A stretch of DNA of 10,673 nucleotides from Nitrososphaerales archaeon TH5895 (GTDB lineage Archaea; Thermoproteota; Nitrososphaeria; Nitrososphaerales; Nitrososphaeraceae): positions 1-10,673 of the forward strand of contig JAATVS010000619.1 of the NCBI GenBank assembly GCA_014523695.1, written 5' to 3'. Shown here one piece after another: positions 5,990 through 10,673 of this stretch (its first letter is position 1; every line of letters begins with the position of its first letter). The position numbers were made by a program, and so were the translations under genes. The notes under the pieces are model-generated. The model was not told the DNA's origin. It did no database searches and worked only from the letters and a program-made list of their open reading frames with translations.

Positions 5990-8900
5990 TTAGACGAAGG
6001 CTGTACCCGGCATTAACAGTATTACGACTAAGATTACAGATATGATTAGATATATGAAGCCCGCATTCACCATTCTAATCGCAAATTCTTTTTTGTCTAT
6101 CAAAACTGCAATCCCAGAAATCGCAAACGGAAATATTATGTTTATTGTAACAATGCCAAGTTGGATTTGTTCAGAACCCGCCAAACCAGAGAGCGTAAGG
6201 AGAATCAGTACTCCCGCTATCACAGCTGCATCAACGCTAATTATGTCGATATCTGTATTCATGGGGACATGTTTTATACCCTGAAGATGCTTTGAAACGC
6301 GAAGGGGAAAGTACCTTATGAGTCTATTAAAAGCAGAACGCGATGATGTTAGATACAGTGTCATAGCCAATATTATAGTACTGAGATAGGGGCCTAAAGC
6401 ATGCAAAATGTACGTGGATGGCAAAAAGCTTGCAGTATAGGTCCCATCACCGGTAACGTTAAGCGAGTTTGGTCCGTAGAGAAAATGTTCTAGGAGCGAC
6501 ATGTTCATCCCAGACCACCAGCCAAATACATAATTTTGACTGGGTACTCCAGTGCAAGAAGTGTACCTGTAGATCTTTACATATGTTTGCAGAGGATAAA
6601 TAGCCTCGCCGCACGCTATCCCACTTGCAATAGGAGGATCTGCTTGAAACCTAACTGTATAGAGCAAGTCATCTTCTCCGCTCCCTATTGTAGAGACAGT
6701 CCCACTTTCGGGATTTGCCGAGTAAATTATGTTTGTATTTGGATTAATAGAAACATCGTAAGGTGGAGCATCAATTGCAATTGGGATTGATGATGGCTCC
6801 GGTTTTGTGGCGTTAATTACAGAAATAGTGTCATCCCCAGTATTTGCTACGTACACCTTCGAATTGTTTGAATTAATAGCTACAGAATTGGGAAATAATC
6901 CTACCCGGATATCTTTGACTGTTTGGTTCGCGTATCCATCTATCTCAGTAACAGTATCGCCTCCGAAGTTTGTTACAAATACTTTACCCGATTCAGGTTC
7001 AACAGCTATTCCACGTGGAAATAGGCCATTATAATCTATTAATCCCTCATTTCTTGCAAGGACAGTCCCACGGCTATCGACGGTGTAACCAATTACCGAT
7101 ACTATGCCAACGGTAATGTTAGATGAACCTGTTACATATGCTCGATTTGAAAGAGGATCTAAAGCGATCCCGTACGGTTGGTAGTCTCCAAACATAACGT
7201 TGCTTACAACCTCGTTAGTCAGACCGTCAATGATTGAAATGTTTTTCTCATTAGTGACGAAAATCAACCCGCCAGGATTAGCTTCACTCGCATCTACTGC
7301 AATATCTGCGATGCCACGACCAATAGGCACTTCTGTGACAAATTCATCTGTCTCTCCATCAATTACGTATACTTTTTCAGTGTTAGGACTAGTAGCATAG
7401 ATTGTGTTCGTTACAGGATTTACGGCGAGGGAGTTCGGACGACCAGCAATTGTTATATTTGATACTATCGTATTAGTTGTGGCGTTAACGACTAGCAACA
7501 AGCCAACTTCACTGGGGGCAACATACAATTTATTGGTGATTGGGTTGACGACGACATCGATTGGAGAATAACCTAGCTTTAGTCCACTTGAACTAGATTG
7601 AATCGTTTCCTCATCGGGTTTCTGTTTCTGATGGAATTTAATACTATCGATAATCTTGTCGATAACAGGGGTGTAATCAATGAATCTTCCATTTGATGCC
7701 TCAAATATGAAATAATATACCTTGTATTCATTTATAACGTAGTAAATCAGGCCTTCCACAGTATCTTGATCTAAGAGATACTTATACGCAATCTTGTGGA
7801 ATTCATATCCTCCGATATTGGTTCGATTTGATTCAAGAATTCGAAAGCCTTCGTTACTCCGAGAGAGACCGTTAATGTCTCTAGCAACAATAGCCTCCAA
7901 CTTTTCGAGGCTTGAAGGAAACATCTGTACCGTAAATGATGAGGAGAATAGATCAGTCGAGTTAGGGTAAGCGGAAAAAGTCACATTGTTATTCTCTTTT
8001 TCCCAATAAGATGGCAAACTCATATCTAACCCTAGAACTGGGTACTGTGCAGTTTCAAGGTTTTCAGGTGATACAAATTCCAATATCTTAACAGAATCAA
8101 TAACTGCTTCAATTTCGGGAGTGAGAGAGGAATCGCCATTGAAGAGCCTGAAAATATACGTATTATTATTGTATTGAGCGTATACACGTTCTTCATGTGT
8201 ATTTCGATCCGGGTTCACAAACTCTACTTTATTTGCTGTGACCGCTAGTCCGGTCGTGGTAGGAATTGTAAAATTACTTTTAACAACGTTGATCATGTTG
8301 CGACTATCATTCTTTCCCAACTCAAAAACACTTCCATTATATTGAACAACCGACAATGTGAGCTTGTCTAGATAATTAGGTTGATCTGCCATCAAATCTG
8401 TAGTAGTATTGGAAAGCTCTTCTATAGCCCACGGATACTTGGTTGGTAATGTTAACAGCACTCCCCCTAGGTAGTTACCAAATATAATACTCCGAACACT
8501 ATGAGGCTCTGGCTCAAAAGAATTGATTATACTTCTGAATGCCGACAAATATTCAGGAGAGTCATGTTCTGTTCCCCTAGTAGAAATAGAATACACTATA
8601 TTGCCTGATTTAGTTAGGTAATCTACTTCATCAGTCTTGTTAGAGATGTCACTGCAAGGATACTCCAACACCTTAAAAGTTAGAGAAGAAATAGTTACAT
8701 TCTCCGGATTCTCCAAGCATTCAAATCCTTGATACCCTATAAAGTTATCTTTGTAATCGCTAACTATCCGGTTAACCTCTTCGTCTAATGATTTCTCTGT
8801 CTCATATGATGATATTCTGATCTCATTGGATCGTTGCACTGTGTCATTTTGACTTGTGGGATATAGCAATACGGATTGGACACTTTCTGATATTTTAGTC

Positions 8901-9913
8901 CGATAGTGGGGCTGCTGAGTTAAATTCAAATAGGAAGGATATTTTATTTTCATTCCAATATCTAAATTTACATAATCTAAGAGCTTAAATGCTTCAAAGG
9001 AACCAATCATTCTTTCTATTGTTGGATAGTACATGTCGAATCGAGCTGCCTCTGCTTGATACGTTATTAGGAATGTCGTATTCTCAATCAAAGTTGCTAT
9101 GTTCATTCCTTTCATTTTACCATGTGTGTTATCCAAGTATGAATATTCGAGTGCTTTTGCATGGTTATCAGGAATCGTCGAATTATGCGGTTCAGTCATA
9201 TTCAGAATCTGAACCCGCTTCGGATCAACAGAAATTGTTTCATCTAATGTTTGTTTCTGAGTTGGAATAAGAAATAATTCTAATTGTTCTTGAAATAGAT
9301 CCGTAGCATTCTCAGGAAGAGACCTAAACAAAGTTTTTAGAAGATAAAGTGGTCCGGTGGTCCTTAGATAAGGTGCTATTTCATATTCTTCCGTAATTTT
9401 CCATGACGACGGATATTCAATCTTCACAATATGCGATTCATTGGAGCTTTCAAATGTCGAAAAATTCACATTACCTGGGATAGCATATTGAGATGCTTCT
9501 TCGTACTTGGGAGCAGATCTGGAACCAACAACTAGATTGGATTCCTTTTCTTGATCATCGCTCAATACATCCAGCATCAAATTCTGTCCTATCTGCTTCT
9601 TTGTTATTATTTGATTGAAGCTACTCACATTTTTGATGTTCTTGTTATCCACTTTGATTATCATATCTCCAGATCTAATCCCTGAGTCATCAGCAGGACT
9701 GCCGGGAGTAACCTCATTAACAAGGACCCCCCTCAAATATGGGTCGTATTCTATATCGCTTATTCCTATCCATGGAATGAGCTGGCCTTGATTCTCAATA
9801 GGCATTGACACATTCTGAGCAATTGAGCTGCTCCACCCATCTACTGTCCCTGACAGGCTAACTATAAACGCTAATCCAATTACTAATGAGATGGCAAAGG
9901 CCTTAATTTTCAC
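5990..9913 (-). CDS. Giant exported PDZ / PsbP-like x4 / YVTN beta-propeller protein with four C-terminal membrane helices
   Basis: The protein has 1307 residues with a GTG start; MKIKAFAISLVIGLAFIVSL is a good signal peptide. Residues 46-132 form an HtrA-type PDZ domain (GVLVNEVTPGSPADDSGI, then SGDMIIKVDN). Four modules of about 140-160 residues follow (about 149-310, 314-470, 476-613, 624-761), each starting with a Pro/Tyr/Trp strand such as IEYPSSWKI and ending in I-x-S-F/V/I; this is the PsbP/Mog1-like pattern. Residues about 780-1080 hold seven YVTN-type blades (VNPVTNTIYATS, KVYVANTGDDTISVI). Residues 1085-1165 form a beta domain with Cys1101 and Cys1120. Helices lie near 1170-1188, 1227-1245, 1252-1273 and 1281-1302. 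Basic loops after helices one and three put the modules outside and the C-terminus outside. Many N-x-S/T sequons suggest glycosylation. No protease triad is present, so a surface scaffold or ligand-binding role is inferred. The gene stands alone, with a TATA-like box just upstream. Confidence 0.93.
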   Translation of the reverse strand: MKIKAFAISLVIGLAFIVSLSGTVDGWSSSIAQNVSMPIENQGQLIPWIGISDIEYDPYLRGVLVNEVTPGSPADDSGIRSGDMIIKVDNKNIKNVSSFNQIITKKQIGQNLMLDVLSDDQEKESNLVVGSRSAPKYEEASQYAIPGNVNFSTFESSNESHIVKIEYPSSWKITEEYEIAPYLRTTGPLYLLKTLFRSLPENATDLFQEQLELFLIPTQKQTLDETISVDPKRVQILNMTEPHNSTIPDNHAKALEYSYLDNTHGKMKGMNIATLIENTTFLITYQAEAARFDMYYPTIERMIGSFEAFKLLDYVNLDIGMKIKYPSYLNLTQQPHYRTKISESVQSVLLYPTSQNDTVQRSNEIRISSYETEKSLDEEVNRIVSDYKDNFIGYQGFECLENPENVTISSLTFKVLEYPCSDISNKTDEVDYLTKSGNIVYSISTRGTEHDSPEYLSAFRSIINSFEPEPHSVRSIIFGNYLGGVLLTLPTKYPWAIEELSNTTTDLMADQPNYLDKLTLSVVQYNGSVFELGKNDSRNMINVVKSNFTIPTTTGLAVTANKVEFVNPDRNTHEERVYAQYNNNTYIFRLFNGDSSLTPEIEAVIDSVKILEFVSPENLETAQYPVLGLDMSLPSYWEKENNNVTFSAYPNSTDLFSSSFTVQMFPSSLEKLEAIVARDINGLSRSNEGFRILESNRTNIGGYEFHKIAYKYLLDQDTVEGLIYYVINEYKVYYFIFEASNGRFIDYTPVIDKIIDSIKFHQKQKPDEETIQSSSSGLKLGYSPIDVVVNPITNKLYVAPSEVGLLLVVNATTNTIVSNITIAGRPNSLAVNPVTNTIYATSPNTEKVYVIDGETDEFVTEVPIGRGIADIAVDASEANPGGLIFVTNEKNISIIDGLTNEVVSNVMFGDYQPYGIALDPLSNRAYVTGSSNITVGIVSVIGYTVDSRGTVLARNEGLIDYNGLFPRGIAVEPESGKVFVTNFGGDTVTEIDGYANQTVKDIRVGLFPNSVAINSNNSKVYVANTGDDTISVINATKPEPSSIPIAIDAPPYDVSINPNTNIIYSANPESGTVSTIGSGEDDLLYTVRFQADPPIASGIACGEAIYPLQTYVKIYRYTSCTGVPSQNYVFGWWSGMNMSLLEHFLYGPNSLNVTGDGTYTASFLPSTYILHALGPYLSTIILAMTLYLTSSRSAFNRLIRYFPLRVSKHLQGIKHVPMNTDIDIISVDAAVIAGVLILLTLSGLAGSEQIQLGIVTINIIFPFAISGIAVLIDKKEFAIRMVNAGFIYLIISVILVVILLMPGTAFV

Positions 9914-9946
9914 GCTTTTCGGGATTCTTTTGTTTATTGTCCCCTG

Positions 9947-9954
9947 TTTTTAAG
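9947..9954 (-). promoter_or_regulatory. TATA-like promoter element for the PDZ/propeller gene
   Basis: CTTAAAAA on the minus strand, preceded by AAAAGA as a BRE-like stretch, is centred about 37 bases before the GTG at 9913. That predicts a leader of roughly 10 bases and supports this start. No Shine-Dalgarno sequence is visible before the GTG. Confidence 0.4.
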
Positions 9955-10222
9955 TCTTTTGAGCAAATACCAGTACTAATTATTACAATGGTTAATGTCT
10001 GAGAAGCAATCTATGGGCTGCCTTGAAAATATTCTACTAAAGAAATCGAGTCACAATAGTAAATGATTGATGATGGCGCAATGGATGTAGTAGTTAATAA
10101 TTGGAAAAATCCTGGGGGGGGGGGGTAACAGCAGAATTTCAAAATGACAAAACACTTTGCATTTGCCTAGAGCTCTGTTTCTATTAGCAACTAGAGATCT
10201 CTTTATTATTTGAATTGACTAT
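9955..10222. other. Divergent spacer, no gene seen
   Basis: AT-rich DNA between the minus-strand PDZ/propeller gene and the + strand gene that leaves the window. Apart from the 12-G run I see no gene, RNA or strong repeat on either strand. Confidence 0.5.
10114..10125 (+). repeat. Homopolymer of 12 G
   Basis: Twelve consecutive G in otherwise AT-rich DNA, in the divergent spacer about 200 bases upstream of the large gene's GTG. Such tracts mutate in length by slippage and are also a common place for sequencing or assembly error. Confidence 0.9.
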
Positions 10223-10444
10223 ATGGGCTTGATCGGTATTACCAGTAAGATTACACTTTTCAGACTATTACGATTGAATATAGAACCGTATAAATTTTTT
10301 AGGGTGAGATCAGTAATTGCTAGAACTGAATCACGTAGACCAGCATTTGTTAGCTCAGGATTAAAAAATATCATATCTACTGAAAACGAAATAATAAGAT
10401 CAGCAATTGTTATTCACTGTTTGTCACCTAAAATGGAAAACTAA
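10223..10444 (+). CDS. Doubtful 73-residue open frame, unrecognised
   Basis: An ATG-started frame of 73 residues, basic overall (containing KITLFRLLRLNIEPYKFFRV), with no recognisable domain, signal or membrane helix. Its stop lies two bases before the ATG of the next + strand gene, which would suit an operon. Against it, a TATA-like TATAAATT at 10289-10296 falls inside the frame, and I see no promoter or ribosome binding site in front of it. Codon choice is unremarkable. It may instead be the upstream region of the next gene. Confidence 0.22.
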   Translation: MGLIGITSKITLFRLLRLNIEPYKFFRVRSVIARTESRRPAFVSSGLKNIISTENEIIRSAIVIHCLSPKMEN

Positions 10445-10446
10445 AA

Positions 10447-10673
10447 ATGAAGAACGATATCCTAACACAGGATAGTTTTACTTCAAGAACAAGCAACAGC
10501 GAATACTTGTTGGACAGAATGGCGAACAGCCTTGTAATAAGTACTATTCATTATAATGATATAACAATCAAAGAGAATGGAATACTGGAGAAAGATCTGG
10601 AGATAACCTTGATGAATGTAAATTGCTTCCATATTAAAAAAGGAGGCAGTATGAGGATACTAGCTAAGATTTG
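10447..10673 (+). CDS. Start of an unrecognised protein gene, cut by the window end
   Basis: An ATG at 10447 opens a frame that stays open for 75 codons to the last base. It begins MKNDILTQDSFTSRTSNSEY and continues with mixed charged and aliphatic residues (ITIKENGILEKDLEITLMN) and no signal peptide, so the product is probably cytoplasmic. A second Met lies at codon 25 (10519). A TATA-like TATAAATT at 10289-10296 could drive it with a leader of about 130 bases. The family is unknown and the missing 3' part would be needed to name it. It reads away from the PDZ/propeller gene across the spacer. Confidence 0.5.
   Translation, partial: MKNDILTQDSFTSRTSNSEYLLDRMANSLVISTIHYNDITIKENGILEKDLEITLMNVNCFHIKKGGSMRILAKI

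Noticed and set aside
6042..9270. Several + strand frames of 66-93 codons opposite the giant PDZ/propeller gene
   Set aside because: All are antisense to well-supported domains and show no family features of their own.
1..10673. tRNA, rRNA, insertion sequence and attachment-site search by eye
   Set aside because: No tRNA arm pairs, rRNA motifs, transposase motifs or paired terminal repeats with target duplications were seen; the inverted repeat at 2478-2525 has no transposase beside it.

Overview
The window looks archaeal and fits a soil-type ammonia-oxidising thaumarchaeon (Nitrososphaerales, perhaps Nitrosocosmicus-like). This is inferred from four things: moderate-to-low GC, TATA-type promoter elements close to start codons with no clear Shine-Dalgarno sequences, long gene-poor spacers, and large secreted proteins built from PDZ, PsbP-like and YVTN-propeller modules. 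No rRNA, tRNA, insertion sequence or CRISPR array was found. The organism call is not proven by any single gene.

Layout, left to right. (1) 2-691 (+) is the 3' end of a cell-surface protein with one C-terminal membrane anchor. (2) Convergent to it, 747-2333 (-) is a secreted or anchored mosaic protein made of successive repeat types: an acidic repeat, a Cys-rich 16-residue repeat, an EAEEAAR heptad, poly-Ala, a (Gly-Thr)14 tract and a C-terminal beta-rich domain. (3) 2399-3284 is a gene-poor stretch with an 11-bp inverted repeat, a decayed TPR fragment and two adjacent stem-loops. (4) 3285-4782 (-) is a patatin-like phospholipase whose oxyanion-hole motif lies in a different frame from the rest of the protein, so the gene carries a frameshift near 4665-4677. 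(5) 4817-5989 is gene-poor and holds eroded coding-like fragments on both strands. (6) 5990-9913 (-) encodes a 1307-residue exported protein: signal peptide, PDZ, four PsbP-like modules, a seven-blade YVTN propeller, a Cys-containing beta domain and four C-terminal membrane helices. (7) 9955-10446 is a mostly empty spacer with a 12-G tract, followed by the start of an unrecognised + strand gene that runs off the window.

The three best-supported protein genes are envelope or secreted proteins. No shared pathway can be shown, and the spacing argues for separate transcription units rather than one operon. The most useful observations are the patatin frameshift with its hidden start at 4782, the unusual architecture of the giant PDZ/propeller protein, and the repeat-mosaic protein. 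I did not find convincing evidence of a complete new multi-gene system.
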